64,000 bases of DNA from Semisulcospira habei (GCA_036245525.1 BTPG01000003.1:193394127-193458126); one strand, 5' to 3'. Counted from the stretch's first letter, positions 1 through 10,900 are shown. Numbers and translations are program-made. Notes: a model not told the origin generated them from the sequence alone.

Positions 1-149
1 GACATGACATTATTTTTATCTTGTTACTTCAATTGTGAGAGGTTTAGGCCTGCCCGCCTTTGACATCATGGACATGCTATTAAATTCGCCCCACCGCGAC
101 CCGTCCTAAAATGTCCCTTCTATAATTAGAAGGGACTTAAAAAAGACAT

Positions 150-241
150 AAAGTTCATTGTTATTAAAAGTAAGATTTTCATTTGTGTTACAATGAAAGT
201 CTCGTTTTTCACAAAAATGGACTTGCTGTCTTTTGCCTTTA
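150..241. mobile_element. Family J palindromic MITE
   Basis: Inverted arms with GCGAGATTTTCATTGT-type cores end in GTCTTTTGCCTT. Relatives occur at 1186, 7132, 18893, 28640, 40752 and 52968. This copy is degraded on its left arm. No ORF. Superfamily not assigned. Confidence 0.55.
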
Positions 242-397
242 GATCGATCATGATATCTCAAGCGAGGTGCCAGAACAGCGTGACGCCTCTAGGTGCAAGA
301 GTATTATGGCACTACCTTTAGACTATCTGCTGGCATGTCAGTAATACAGTCTTTATCGGACACTTCTAAATTTTGGAATTTATAATTGAAGACATAT

Positions 398-616
398 TTT
401 ATCCCTCCAGTTTCGAGAAAAAGTGAATCCGATCCAACTGCAAGAGGTATAGATCTCCATGAGCCCCCTGCTGGTGCGGGGACTCATGAGGATCAACGCC
501 TCTTGCTCACTCCGTTTTGTATCCATGCTCTTTGGACAGATGGAGCGTTTCGCGTTGATTTTTTAATAAAGATTTTAGAAACACAGTCTGCGTCCACTCT
601 CAGTGAAGGGGTCAAA
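398..616 (+). mobile_element. Family A TTAA-type MITE with hairpin core
   Basis: The left end ATCCCTCCAG-TTTCGAGAAA and the right end CAGTGAAGGGGTCAAA are degenerate inverted termini. The core hairpin (about 441-506) carries the family arm CAAGAGGTATAGATC / CATGAGCCCC. Terminal TTAA is lost on both sides, which suggests an older copy. Confidence 0.6.
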
Positions 617-628
617 CGAGCATAAGTA

Positions 629-962
629 TAGGGCTCGGGAAGTTCCCCACGTTGCCTAGGAGCGTCAGCTGCCGCGCCGCCATCTTGAGAGGACACGTTA
701 GCCTGGCGATAGACTTCAGATAGTATCGAAATAGTGTTTCGAAACGTTTTTCTTCATGTTTCTTCTTCTTTGGAAACAAACAAAAGCAGATTCTGGTTAG
801 CGGTTTCCTACGGTGATGACAAGACTTGCTGTTATTGACTATAGCACGTCAGGACTTTCCTGACATTGTCCTGACAGCGATTTCCCGATGAGCGCATGAG
901 TCGCGTATCCTCTCAAGATGGCCGACACGACTAGCGTGATGACGTCAGCTTTCCGAGCCCTA
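629..962. mobile_element. Family Q MITE (TA target site)
   Basis: Terminal inverted repeats TAGGGCTCGGGAA and TTTCCGAGCCCTA enclose about 334 bp and are flanked by TA on both sides (627-628, 963-964). A second inner inverted repeat contains CTCAAGATGG. The paralogous site near 19325 lacks the element, so the boundaries are supported by an empty site. No coding capacity. Confidence 0.7.
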
Positions 963-1185
963 TAGCGTAAGTAATAACTGAAAACGACTTCACTAAATCC
1001 TGATCCACTGAAGTCGACCGGCCAAAATCATTCGGAATTGAAACACTGTTCGTCTGCTTGTGGCTGTCTCTTGGAATGCTTGCAAACCTTGCATTCAGCT
1101 GTCTTTATACCGAACTCATTTCGTAACCATGGATTCTTCCAAACATTTCTCTTTCAGAACCATACTGCCATGCCAAGGAAGGCGT

Positions 1186-1262
1186 AAGTCCATTATTTTT
1201 GCGAAAAGCGAGATTTTCATTGTAAAACAATGAACATCTCGCTGTTCGCAAAAATGCACTTA
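1186..1262. mobile_element. Family J palindromic MITE
   Basis: GCGAAAAGCGAGATTTTCAT and ATGAACATCTCGCTGTTCGC form a near-perfect hairpin with an ACAA loop. Also present in duplicate 1b at about 28640. Confidence 0.6.
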
Positions 1263-1410
1263 CTCGTACAGTGTTTCGCCTTTAGAGTGCAGCATAACTG
1301 AAAATTTATATTAGCGTTTCGAATAAACCGAGCAAGATGAATCAGCCGTGATGCGTATAGCTAGGATAGTGAAGTTTTAGCTTGGCGCCTTTGGCAAGCA
1401 CTACTCGACG

Positions 1411-1518
1411 TATATCCTGACGAGCAAAACAAATGCGACATTTTTGGAACCATCGGAAACACTAAAGTGTTTCCGATGGTTCCAAAAATATCGCATTTCT
1501 TTTGCTCGTCAGTATATA
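1411..1518. mobile_element. Family C palindromic MITE (Tc1-like ends)
   Basis: A near-perfect palindrome of about 105 bp. The ends read TCCTGACGAGCAAAACAAAT and ATTTCTTTTGCTCGTCAGTA, and the centre is CACTAAAGTG. The ends resemble the termini of the Tc1-like element at 42454-44128 (TACTGATCAACAAA). Duplicate 1b retains only the right arm. Confidence 0.7.
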
Positions 1519-1599
1519 TCCGCTTTCTTTCTCTCTCGGCTGCTGATGTTGAGGGTGAAATAGTTATTATTGACAAACAGATGCAGGAGTTGTGAGGGG

Positions 1600-2095
1600 T
1601 GGGGTGTGTGTGGGGGGAGGGGGAGGGAGCAAAGGGGGGGAGGGGGAGGGGGGGGGGCAGTGATCTGTCGGACCAGGAGGGAGTTGGATATAATAGACTG
1701 TAACAGACTACAGTTGAGAAACGTGTTTTTTAAATTTATGTTTTCGTGATATAGTGACATTTTTGTTAGAAGGTGGGACAGAGTGGTGGATGAAACACAC
1801 TGATACCTATCTGGGAGGGCAGTCCAAACGACATTTCTTGATACTATAAAGTTGAGTAAAACAATAGTCCATAAAAAGAAACAGGCAAAAGGCAAAACAA
1901 AACAAAAAGCAGCAAACAAACAAACAATCAAACAAACAATAAAAAACAAACAAACAAACAACAAACAAACAAGCAACAAGCTCCCTCCTGATCAGACAGA
2001 TCACCCCCCCCCCCCCACACACACACACCCACCCCTCACAAACAGACAAACAAACGAAAGAACGAACGAACAAACAAACTAACAATCAAGCAAAC
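1600..2095. repeat. G-rich tract and AAAC-type low-complexity DNA
   Basis: A G-rich tract (about 1600-1665) is followed by AT-rich sequence and an AAAC/AAACG microsatellite (about 1880-2090) broken by a C run. Long reading frames here are artefacts of the tetranucleotide repeat. Confidence 0.8.
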
Positions 2096-2233
2096 ACAAC
2101 CACCGTACTCGTTTCTCTACTACAGCCTGTGCAGTGAACTGCTTTTTGGAAACGGCAGACAACGTTGAATTTCCGGTTTCAGTTAGCTTGCCCGTGTATA
2201 TTTGACACCATAGAGATGTGGCTGGAAAAATAC

Positions 2234-2249
2234 CCCAATGCGCATTGGG
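2234..2249. mobile_element. 16-bp palindromic remnant of a family P element
   Basis: CCCAATGCGCATTGGG is a perfect palindrome made only of the two fused family P ends. Duplicate 1b has a longer P element at the same place (29589-29647). It is best read as an element whose interior was lost. Confidence 0.65.
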
Positions 2250-2410
2250 ACAGGAGCAAACGCCCGTCAAATCAATACAAATCTTCCTAATGGTGTAAAT
2301 TAAATGTCACTGTACCGTAGAAAGCCATGAGATCACGTCCCTCTACACCTCGGCAGAGACGCAGAGTGAAGTCAAACATCCACGGCAATTATCTAAATAC
2401 GACAAAGTAA

Positions 2411-2520
2411 CTAACCCCTTGCCTGTGGAGACACACCAACCAACTTTTTCAAGAGGCAAAGAACCTCATGAGCCCCCGCATATGCGGGGGTTCATGAGGT
2501 TCTTTGCCTCTTGTTGTCCA
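2411..2520 (+). mobile_element. Family A MITE, left end and hairpin
   Basis: CTAACCCCTTGCCTGTGGAG resembles the family A left end. It is followed by a perfect hairpin (2450-2513) with arms CAAGAGGCAAAGAACCTCAT. The right end is not identifiable. The same element is at 29850 in duplicate 1b. Confidence 0.65.
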
Positions 2521-2674
2521 CTTTTATATCTGTGTTCCGTGAACGGTTGAGGTTATCTAACGTTGCACGCATTTGCCGTGGTTTGAAAGATGTAATTTGT
2601 GGTGAGCGAAAAGGTGGTAAAGTCGAATAACTGGACCGCTTGTCGATAACATGTTTTTTTCCTTTACTGTCAGG

Positions 2675-2893
2675 TTAATCCTTTCAGAGCCGAGAAAATA
2701 TGAGCACCACCAACACTCAACTGCAAGAGGTATATACCCTCATTAGCCCCAGCAGTTGCGGGGCTCCTCAGAATCTATGCCTCTTGCTGACACCACTTTG
2801 AATCTATGTTCCTGGGACATCTAGGGCTTTTGGGAGCCGAATTAGCGAAGATTGCACGAACACAGTCTGCGCGAGCTGGCACGGAAAGGGTTA
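2675..2893 (+). mobile_element. Family A TTAA-type MITE
   Basis: TTAATCCTTTCAGAGCCGAG opens the element and GGCACGGAAAGGGTTA closes it. The core hairpin is imperfect. It contains the family stretch GAACACAGTCTGCG before the right end. Duplicated at 30080-30301. Confidence 0.7.
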
Positions 2894-3278
2894 CTGCGAA
2901 GCGCATTACGTGGATCAAAGAACGTTTTGTTTGGAGTAGATATTTCGCAACGACGAATAAATTCAAACATTATTTCAACACGCTGATTTCCACGCACGAT
3001 TAGAGCAAAAATTCAGATAAAGTCAGCTATTTTATGATTACATATATTGTTTTCAGTTTCATCAGCAATCAGTTTTAACAAATTAATGGCTAATATAATG
3101 TGTTGATAAAATCAAAACAGAAATCTCACAGTCTCGTGTGTGTTTATGTCAGGGCTCGGTCCGGCCTCTACAGTTTGTTCAAATATGATTCTTATCATGA
3201 TAGATTTGGTTCGTGACAGCGCGTCCTCGGTGGCGCTTTAGTTGGTGGTTTGCACGCTAAGGTGTCCTCGTCCGTGTT

Positions 3279-3487
3279 TTAACCCCACGAGAAAAATATG
3301 AACGATCCAAGTTGCAAAAGCCATAGATCCTGATGAGCCACCACAGTTGCGGGGGCTCATGAGGCCCTATGTCTTTTGCTGACACAGATTTGTGTCCACG
3401 TTCTCCGGGCGGCCGGGACCCTTTGTCCTTCAAATTAACCCTGACTTCACAAACACTGTCTACGTCCACTGGCCTACAAGGGATTAA
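3279..3487 (+). mobile_element. Family A TTAA-type MITE
   Basis: The element is flanked by TTAA (3279 and 3484), with family A left end AACCCCACGAGAAAAA and right end CTGGCCTACAAGGGATTAA. The hairpin core is partly decayed. Duplicated at 30683-30912. Confidence 0.7.
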
Positions 3488-3649
3488 GCAGCAAACATTT
3501 CAGAAACACGACCTGCGACATGTGCCAGCGAAGGGGTTATTTTGTCGGAGTTTATCACACCATGGCGTGGTAGATTCTCTGCAATCAGTTCATCTCAGTT
3601 CGGTAGAGATAAGATCTTTGCGCTCGAAAAGACCCATACGCGCTCCACC

Positions 3650-3712
3650 CCACCCCACCCCACCCCACCCTACCCCACCCCACTCCACCCCACCCTACCC
3701 CACCCTACCCCT
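3650..3712. repeat. CCACC pentanucleotide microsatellite
   Basis: Tandem CCCCA units with occasional substitutions. Duplicate 1b has only two or three units at the matching place (about 31060), so the array expanded or contracted after duplication. Confidence 0.85.
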
Positions 3713-3825
3713 GCGTTATAGCGTAACAGCGTTTATTAGGACACGGAATGTTCTGTAAGCTATAACCTGTTCAGCACTGAGGACAAAATAAATCAAATGT
3801 TTGAGATGTTCTCTGAGGGCTATGT

Positions 3826-3950
3826 CACAGTTATGGAGATAGATTGGCCATGATAATTCAAGGGTGGTGTCGGAATAATTCCGACACCACCATTGAACTA
3901 ACATATAGTCGAACCACATCCTGACGTGGCGTGTCAAGACAATATGGGTT
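3826..3950 (+). mobile_element. Family B hairpin, centre deleted
   Basis: The arms TTCAAGGGTGGTGTCGGAAT and ATTCCGACACCACC meet almost directly. The usual centre with AGCTTGGCGCC on each side is missing but present in duplicate 1b at 31240-31290. Confidence 0.65.
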
Positions 3951-4162
3951 AAACCAATCGGTTTCTCTTTAAAAGTGTCTTTTTCTTTTGAATTTGTGAA
4001 CACAAACTTTACAAACGCTCAGATTGTGTGACTCATTTTTCAGTTGTTTGTGTTCATTCATGTCTGTGGATGTACGTTCTAAAAGGCATTTGTCTTTGCG
4101 CCTTGATGAGGCTCCACTAGGTGTCGCCGTAGATTTGTCACAGATCAGTTGTAGCGAAACGA

Positions 4163-4224
4163 TTTAGTTAGTTAGTTAGTTAGGTTTAACGTCGAGCAGG
4201 CAACTAAGGCCATCTCATGGCAGG
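4163..4224 (-). mobile_element. SINE 3'-end fragment with 12-bp target duplication
   Basis: On the minus strand the fragment reads to ACGTTAAACCTAACTAACTA and matches the tail of the SINE piece at 42851-42974. GTAGCGAAACGA repeats directly on both sides (4151-4162 and 4225-4236). Duplicate 1b lacks it. Confidence 0.75.
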
Positions 4225-4344
4225 GTAGCGAAACGAGGGAGAGGGAGACAACCAATGTGCGTTGATGATATATGAGATAAAAGTTTGTAACAGAGCGCAC
4301 CATACACTATATATCATAATTATATACCTCCAATAAATGCTATT

Positions 4345-4955
4345 TCTTTTCATCCCTACGTCACACGACCAATCTCATTAGAGCAAACAGTACCACGTGA
4401 CTAAACTACAAATACCCTTGTAGCGACTAATGGCGGACTTTTTTGTTGCCCTCTTTCTGACGCGTCTTGGATGCCAGTTTTGTTCTATTTAAAGATCACC
4501 GAAACTTTCTAAAGTACAATGTTACTTACATGTTAGTGTTGTTTGAAACAACAGGCACACTACTGGAGACGGTAACGTCATGAAAACTTTTAAATCACGT
4601 CATAAGTCTATTATGTATAAATGTATATTCCTTTGACGTCAGCCATGTCTGGCGTGATCACTCCAGGTCGGAAGATTTCTTCTTGATTTCTTTTACGAAA
4701 ATAGCGGGGGAATGAAAACAAATAGTTATACGTTATTGGTAGCAGGGGCTTGTGGCCGGCACAGACCCTTGCTTGACCCTAAACTTAATCAGTCAAGTGT
4801 CGCCGTTTTGTTGTGTCCCATTTCGCCGTGATCTCTCTGTAGTCATAGCTTTCAATTTCCTTACTAGACATGATATGTTTGTATAGTGCTTGGTACTTGT
4901 ATTAAAGGGCCCTTTCCCCCCCCCCTCCCCCCACAACTCCGTGTTGTACATGTGC
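4345..4955. other. Intergenic, no gene seen
   Basis: AT-rich sequence without a convincing reading frame, hairpin or RNA gene. It ends in a C-rich run just before a family A element. Confidence 0.6.
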
Positions 4956-4959
4956 AATT

Positions 4960-5162
4960 TTTAGCCCCTTCACTGTCGAGAAAAAGTGAACACACTAGCT
5001 AAGACCGTAAGAGACAAAAATTCTCATGAGCCGACTGCGAGGGATCGTGGCGATCTATGCATCTTGCCGACACCAGAGTTGTGTCCAACGTTCCTTGGCT
5101 AGCTTTGAACTCGACAGAGATTACAGAAACGTATTTGCGTCCATTGGCAGTGAAGGGGTTAA
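4960..5162 (+). mobile_element. Family A TTAA-type MITE
   Basis: TTAGCCCCTTCACTGTCGAG at the left and TTGGCAGTGAAGGGGTTAA at the right are nearly consensus inverted ends. The central hairpin is eroded, unlike most family members. Confidence 0.75.
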
Positions 5163-5202
5163 CGGGAGACCAAAACGCCAGGGTGTATGTGTGAGTCAAA
5201 GC

Positions 5203-5350
5203 GGCCTGACGATGATGTTTTGACTAAATGCAAATCCGCTGCGCCATCGCATGCGCGCTACCGCATCTAGCTCAATTCAGAATATGCCGCGTTAGCGCGG
5301 ACGCGGTGGCGCAGCAGAGTTGTATTTAGTCAAAGCGCTATCGTCAGGCC
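5203..5350. mobile_element. Family R MITE (~148 bp)
   Basis: Inverted termini GGCCTGACGAT and ATCGTCAGGCC are followed inward by TTTGACTAAAT / ATTTAGTCAAA and CGCTGCGCCA / TGGCGCAGC. Only one copy is seen in this window. No ORF. Confidence 0.65.
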
Positions 5351-5442
5351 CCTATGGTGTGAGTGTGTCACAGGCGGTCATAGCTCTTCACTCATAATCA
5401 ATCTATACTTTCAGGAACAGTTGGCAGACCGTCTGGGTGAAG

Positions 5443-5710
5443 GAGAGGCGCAGATTCTCATGAACCCCTGCGGTGCAGACTATCTCTGTGAACAACAGGC
5501 ATAGATTCGCATGAGCTCTTTCGGTGCAGACTATCTCTGTAAACAAGAGGCATACATTCGCATGAGCCCTTGTGGTGCAGACTATCTCTGTGAACAAGAG
5601 GCATGATTCTGATGAACCCTTGCGGTGCAGACTATTTCTGTGAACAAGAGGCATACATTCTCATGAGCCTCTGCGGTGCATTGGTTCATGAGAATCTATG
5701 CGTCTTGCAG
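5443..5710 (+). repeat. ~51-bp tandem array built from family A hairpin arms
   Basis: Five direct copies of a unit containing AGGCATA.ATTC.CATGAGCCC and GGTGCAGACTATCTCTGTGA. The last unit closes with the inverted arm TTCATGAGAATCTATGCGTC. The array appears to have grown from one arm of a family A hairpin. Reading frames across it are artefacts. Confidence 0.75.
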
Positions 5711-5927
5711 ATAGCGTGGTGTGTTGCTGAAGGACTGCACTCCGGAGATTGATGGGTGACGTATTTGTCAGGGATGAGCAACAATAATGGGAAATTGTTC
5801 TGGGCTTTGTCACATCCTGCACGCTTGACTGACCACGAGTGCTAACCTTTGCTAACACGATACAAGAAAAATAACTTTGAGCCACAAGTCATGATTTCAT
5901 GTGCGGTTTAACGTAAGGAAATAAAGT

Positions 5928-6050
5928 TTCAAACAAACAAACAAACAAACAAACAATGAAAATAACAAACAAACAAATGAACAAACAACCAGCCAGTTAG
6001 CCAGCCAACCAACCAACCGAACGAACGAACAAAAGAAGAGCGAGCAAAAG
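5928..6050. repeat. AAAC/CCAA low-complexity tract
   Basis: Imperfect AAAC followed by CCAA, CGAA and AAGAGCG units. No gene. Confidence 0.8.
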
Positions 6051-6105
6051 AAGAACGGGCGGACGTAAGTTATAATGGCTGAGTGAGTTAATCGAAATCC
6101 GTCGT

Positions 6106-6277
6106 CAACCTTTTCACTGTCGAGACACAGCCCACGTCGCCCAAGTGCAAGAGGCTTAGAACCTCATGAGTCCCCGCAGTTCTAGGTCTCTTGTTGACTC
6201 CGTTTGTAGTCCTTTGACGTCTTGAGGTTCTTTGGCGGCGACTTTACAGTTGCGACAACCAGGAGCGAAGCGGTTAA
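6106..6277 (+). mobile_element. Family A MITE, degraded core
   Basis: Left end AACCTTTTCACTGTCGAGA; right end AGGAGCGAAGCGGTTAA. The right arm of the hairpin is largely deleted (CCCCGCAGTT runs straight into CTAGGTCTCTTG). Confidence 0.6.
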
Positions 6278-6332
6278 CACAATATTAGCAGCACAGAAAT
6301 AGAACAGGGGGGGGGGGGGGGCGCTTGTTGTC

Positions 6333-6400
6333 ATCTCACACTGGCTGTCCCCCTCGATTCGCTACCGCTGTAGCGAATCGAGGGAGACAACCAGTGTGAG
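6333..6400. mobile_element. Family F hairpin
   Basis: CTCGATTCGCTACCGCTG pairs with TAGCGAATCGAG, extended by CACACTGGCTGTC / GACAACCAGTGTG. A second copy is at 59577. Fragments occur at 4225-4260 and 31560. A G run of about 17 precedes it. Confidence 0.6.
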
Positions 6401-6489
6401 AAGGGGGCTTAAGGACAGGTGGACAAAATGTTCATGGACCAGTGTTTACGATGATCAGGCCTCAGGCGTACACTCATCGGTTTAGATTG

Positions 6490-6865
6490 CCAACTAGCCA
6501 GATATGCAGACAGCCAATAAGCCAGTCAGCAAGACATACAATAAGCCAGTCAGCCACCCAGCCAGCCAGATAGATAACCAGCCAGCCAACCAGAGAGAAA
6601 AGAAATGAATCTTTCTTTTCCAAAGATACAAGAATAGGTGCTCAGACCTGTTTTTATTCTTCTCCTTGCTACACACGAGAAAACAAAAGTACACAAAAGC
6701 TCTCGCTCTCAACAATCACACACGCAAACAAACACACATACGCTTGCATGCTTGCACACAGGATTTTTCTGGATTAGCTTGGCGATTACAGGCGAAAGAT
6801 AGCCAGCCGGCCAGAAAGACAACCAACCAGCCAGCCAGAAAGACAACCAACCAGCCACTCAGTAA
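6490..6865. repeat. CCAG/CCAA-rich low-complexity DNA
   Basis: Repeated GCCAGCCAG and AACCAACCAGC units, broken by about 200 bp of plain sequence. Reading frames rich in Trp/Leu or Gln/Pro here are simple translations of the repeat. Confidence 0.7.
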
Positions 6866-6926
6866 GCCAGACAACGTCCTACAACAACAAGCAAACTTAC
6901 AACCATGGATGTTTCATGGCTCCTAC

Positions 6927-6932
6927 TTTATT
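6927..6932 (-). promoter_or_regulatory. Candidate polyadenylation hexamer (receptor gene)
   Basis: AATAAA on the minus strand about 550 nt beyond the receptor stop codon. It is the nearest clear hexamer I noticed downstream; its use is unproven. Confidence 0.25.
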
Positions 6933-7131
6933 AATTGTATGAAGACAAAATAATACACACATACAATTGATCAAAGCAAAGTTAAATTACACAAAAATGA
7001 CACGGCAGGAAAAGTATATAATAAGATACTGAATGTCTAAACAAAATAACAAAACAGTAAAATAACAACGTAACACAATAACAAAAACGACAGTAAAAAT
7101 AATAACAAAGTGTCTGCTGTTTAGGACACCT

Positions 7132-7232
7132 GGCAAGAGACTTTAAGTGCAGTTTTGTGAAAAGCGAGATGTTCTTTGTAAAACAATAAAATAACGCTTT
7201 TCACAAAAGATTACTTACTGCCTTTTGCCTTA
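7132..7232. mobile_element. Family J palindromic MITE
   Basis: TTTTGTGAAAAGCGAGAT and AACGCTTTTCACAAAA arms, ending CTTACTGCCTTTTGCCTT. It lies in the presumed 3' untranslated or downstream region of the receptor gene. Confidence 0.6.
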
Positions 7233-7250
7233 ACTGTGCCGGCATACCGA

Positions 7251-7443
7251 TTAACCCCTTCCCTGCCAGTGGACGTGCATCTTAATTCTGAATTCTGTGT
7301 TCCTTCAACGACCAAAAGCCACTACCGCCCAAAGAACTTGGATACAAAATTGTCTCAGCAAGAGATATAGATCCTCATGCGTCCCCGCAATTGCCTCTTG
7401 CAATTGGGTGTTGTTCACCGTTTCTCAGCAGTCAAGGAGTTAA
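7251..7443 (+). mobile_element. Family A TTAA-type MITE beside the receptor stop codon
   Basis: TTAACCCCTTCCCTGCC opens it and TCAGCAGTCAAGGAGTTAA closes it, with TTAA on both sides. The hairpin is truncated (GTCCCCGCAATTGCCTCTTG). The element ends 33 bp from the receptor stop codon, so it is probably transcribed in the 3' UTR. Confidence 0.65.
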
Positions 7444-7476
7444 GTCCTCTGAAATTAGTTCTCGTTTTCGACTCGA

Positions 7477-7644
7477 TTATATTGCACTAAGTTTCTCCGA
7501 GGGCGGAGTGGTCTTGGCAGCCGTGGTCCATGAAGACGAGGGGTGAGTGTCGGATGTGCGAGTCTCCGCCCGCCTCCCGAACTTCCGTTTCAGCGTGCGC
7601 AGAAGACGCTGATTCACGACGAAGGCCCAGGCGATGAACGTACC
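7477..7644 (-). CDS. Receptor gene, last exon (end of TM7 and C-terminal tail)
   Basis: After the acceptor TTTTCCCGCTACAG the exon reads GTFIAWAFVVNQRLL, which completes helix 7, then a basic stretch (RTLKRKFGRR) and a Ser/Thr-rich tail ending in TAA: 55 residues. Families B and adhesion GPCRs typically have LQG at this point in TM7, and here the previous exon ends LQ and this one starts G. The phase-0 junction supports the model strongly. Confidence 0.85.
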   Translation of the reverse strand, partial: GTFIAWAFVVNQRLLRTLKRKFGRRAETRTSDTHPSSSWTTAAKTTPPSEKLSAI

Positions 7645-7913
7645 CTGTAGCGGGAAAACGTATCTCATTAAAAGTCCCTAAATTCAGTCCGGAATTAGAA
7701 CGTACGTTATGAACCCCCTTCACTGCCGAGAGAGAAAAAAGTGAACACGATCCAAACTGCAAGAGACATAGATCATCATGAGCCCCCGCGACTGCGGGGG
7801 CTCATGAGGATCTATGCCTCTTGCTGAGACCAATTTGTATCCATATTTCTTGGACCATGTTGTTGGCTCTTGGCCGTTGAATGAACAAAAAATTCAGAAA
7901 CATACACCCCCGC

Positions 7914-7956
<43 letters not shown>

Positions 7957-10900
7957 CAGTGTACGTACAGTGGCAGGGAATGGGTTAGTTCCAATATTTC
8001 CAATAGCAGCTGCAAACACTTCAGCCACACATTCATGGTATTAATACATTCTTTGAATCTTCAATCTTGAATGGAGGCTGGATGAGCGAAATCCCAATGC
8101 CATTGGCTGTTACGTGGCATATAGTTACCATGGTAACTATATCCCACGAAAGACCCGCTGTCAGGGGACTTAACTCGAGCAGGCTCCCTGACCGCGCGTG
8201 CTTTAGCTTCCTGTACACATGAAAGTGTCCAGAGAAAAACAATGTGCAAGTACATCTCTCTAATATACTGACGAGCAAAAAGAAATCCGTTTTTGGAATA
8301 ATTGAAAACACTTTAGTGTTTACGATGATTCCAAAAATATCACATTTAGTTTGCTCGTCAGTACTAGTCTTTGGCTGAGCTGTACTCAAGTGAACTGTCC
8401 ATTTTTTTCGGCTTTGAAAAGAAGCAGTTTGCGGCTGAAAATCCTGCGTTCCAAATCGTTCTACATTTCCGGATACGCACTAAATGAAGCTGACAATTTT
8501 TGCTTAGATCCCAGTAAGCAATGGCACTCGGGCCCAGGACGGCCGCAATGGGCCCGCCCACGGCCAACGTGGGCCACTGCGGCCGTCGTATGTCCGAAGA
8601 GGTTTTTGCTACTGGGGATAATACTCTCTCGCATCCCCCTCTCACCCATACCCCTTTCTTAAACAGTACCGATGTCAAGGGGGTTAATGTCCTACCTGCA
8701 GACTGCTGACGACAGCATAGGTCCACCACAGCCAATGCCAGTCCGTGAAGGACACCCCGATGCCCAGGAGCCAGGGTAGACCCAGTGCCGTCGACATCTT
8801 GACGTAGATCACGAGGCGGTCACGCTCAGAGCGCCGCGAGCTGGCCAGACGAGACGCACGTGCTGTTCTCTCGATGCCAACAACGGCTGCTGCGATGCAG
8901 GCAAAGTTGAGGAGGACGGAAATGACCACCGGAATGATAAAGGCGAAGATGGAAGCTCTAGATCCCATCCAGCCGCAGTCCTGTTTTCCATACTTGAAAT
9001 CAAAGCCAAGTTCTGGGACAGAATCAATGATAACGCAAGCCGACACCATAGCCAATGGCAACCCCCAACAAACACAACTGTACTTGCGAAAGGTCATGTC
9101 CGTTTCATTACGGGACTTTTGATTCGCCGCAGCCGTGAAGAAAGTGCGAGCCATATGGACCGCGATTCCAGACATCCAGGCAAAAACGCTGAGCCAGCAG
9201 AAGTGAGAGACAGTAGCGATGATTCGACAAGCAATGTCACGTGACCTTTCCGGCACCCAATACAAATACAGTAGGGGCTGTGCAACCAATAAACTCGTTA
9301 CGAGACATGAAGTCATTTTCCCAGGAAGGGTTCGCAATTCTGGCAGGAAAACGTACGCGCCTAGGACGATCATCAGACTGAGTTCAGAGAAAGCCGTCAA
9401 CGCATACACAACAAACTGCTGTTCAGAAGTGAACCGGAGCAGTTTCAAACTGTCTAACCATTCTTTGGAGGTCCGAAACCGATTACAAACCCGAACATGA
9501 TGGCCACGGATTTCATATTCATTTTCTTCAAACACGAGATCTGTGTGGTTTATTCTTAGATTTCCATTATCGACCCATGTCTCGTTGAGTCGATAGTCGA
9601 CAGCCGAACAGTTCAGCCCAGATACTGCCACAGCTTCACATACAAGAACTGTGAATGACTGAATGACTGTGTTGTCAGTCATCGTTAGAGTCACTTCAAA
9701 TGGCACATACTCAAGAGGGTAAAGACGTTTGACGTTGTTTTCCATCAGAACTGCAAAAGGCCCATCTTCTGCTTCTTCAACACTCACATTTTGCTTGCTA
9801 GCGCTTTTGTATCCGGTTATACAGGTGTCATTAACGGAGTCAGCCTTGGCGTTGTAGGCAACAATGCTTGCAATATATGTTTTATAAAGCAACAATTTCA
9901 ACTGGTCTAAAACATTCCGGACGTTTTGCAAACCAGTGTGTATAGTCATCAAGACTTCTTGGTTATGCTCCTGTGAACGGCAAACAACTTGCGGCCATTT
10001 TATTGTAACAGAATCAAGGAACCAATGAGGAAAACGTATAAATGTATCACATCTAACGTCGTGTGTGAGAGTCACAACCACTGAGATCATGTTAGTGCCA
10101 TTGTGCAGAAGCTGTGTGACACCTGAAATTTTTTCATTGGCTGGGATACAAACACCAGATGATACCACATGACCAGTAGGACAGATGATTGGACGACACC
10201 TATAAAAGATGTTATCAAATACTTCCGTATCCTGGCACCGAAACGACTCAAAAGGAACCATAACCCCGTCTATTTTGATCCCTGAAAGATCGTCACTCAA
10301 ATCAAAGAGAGAGAAAATATTTCCTAGCATTGGACCGGATCCGCCACCATATCCTTCAGGGTTTGTCTCGTTCTGTGACACAATGGCCTCTGTTACTTCA
10401 CGCGGTGCGCAGTCAGACAAACACTTCATACAGTGAGGATTCTTGTATAGACGTTTGGATGACTGGCAACGCACTGGATAGTAATAAACAGCACACAACA
10501 AAACATCACGATCTTCGCACAATTCTGTGATTGATGGCGTTGAAAGAATCGGGTTTTCTGTGATGTCATGTGTGGGCCACAGTCTGTAAGTCTGTAGCCC
10601 AGACATGACATCATAACATTTTCGTGGTCGAAGGTTGTGGGGAGGGGAGTATTCTAAACTGCAGTTTCCCAGCTTGACTGCCTCTTGGATTTCATATACT
10701 TTGCTAATATTACTGATTCCAAGGCAGAACAGCTGAGCCGTCCAGGTAACGGTGTCCTTCTCACTTACACAATGACAGGTCGCACAGTGGACGTTCTTGA
10801 ACGTGAGCTGAGGGTATTTTAGATGAGTGACAGGCGGATTAACCGTAAAACTTTGAGCTGAGCTGGAAACCTGACATTTCTGCCTCAAAGCTTCATCTTT

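Larger units (their letters stand above)
150..616 (+). repeat. Segmental duplicate, copy 2a
   Basis: This stretch aligns by eye with 18890-19320: the same family J hairpin remnant, the same unique-looking stretch (GCGAGGTGCCAGAACAGCGT in both) and the same family A MITE follow in the same order. Copy 2b has lost the right arm of the J hairpin. The similarity stops just after the A element. Confidence 0.75.
975..4345 (+). repeat. Segmental duplication, copy 1a (~3.3 kb)
   Basis: This block is colinear and in the same orientation as 28425-31680. Matching landmarks in order: the family J hairpin, family C element, AAAC-rich tract, a P element, three family A elements, the shared segment with TGTCAGGGCTCGGTCCGGCC, and a family B hairpin. 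Differences between the copies are informative: the P element and B hairpin have lost their centres here, and a SINE fragment is inserted at 4163-4224. No gene is recognised inside. Confidence 0.85.

Noticed and set aside
1509..2085. Cys/Leu/Phe-rich frames near AAAC tracts (similar at 18171-18541, 29018-29239, 38700-38969, 47782-48301)
   Set aside because: Composition comes from AAAC, AAC or GAAT repeats on the opposite strand.
2450..2513. Rho-independent terminators at the many GC-rich hairpins
   Set aside because: The DNA is eukaryotic, hairpins are part of repeated elements with defined ends, and no consistent T tract follows.
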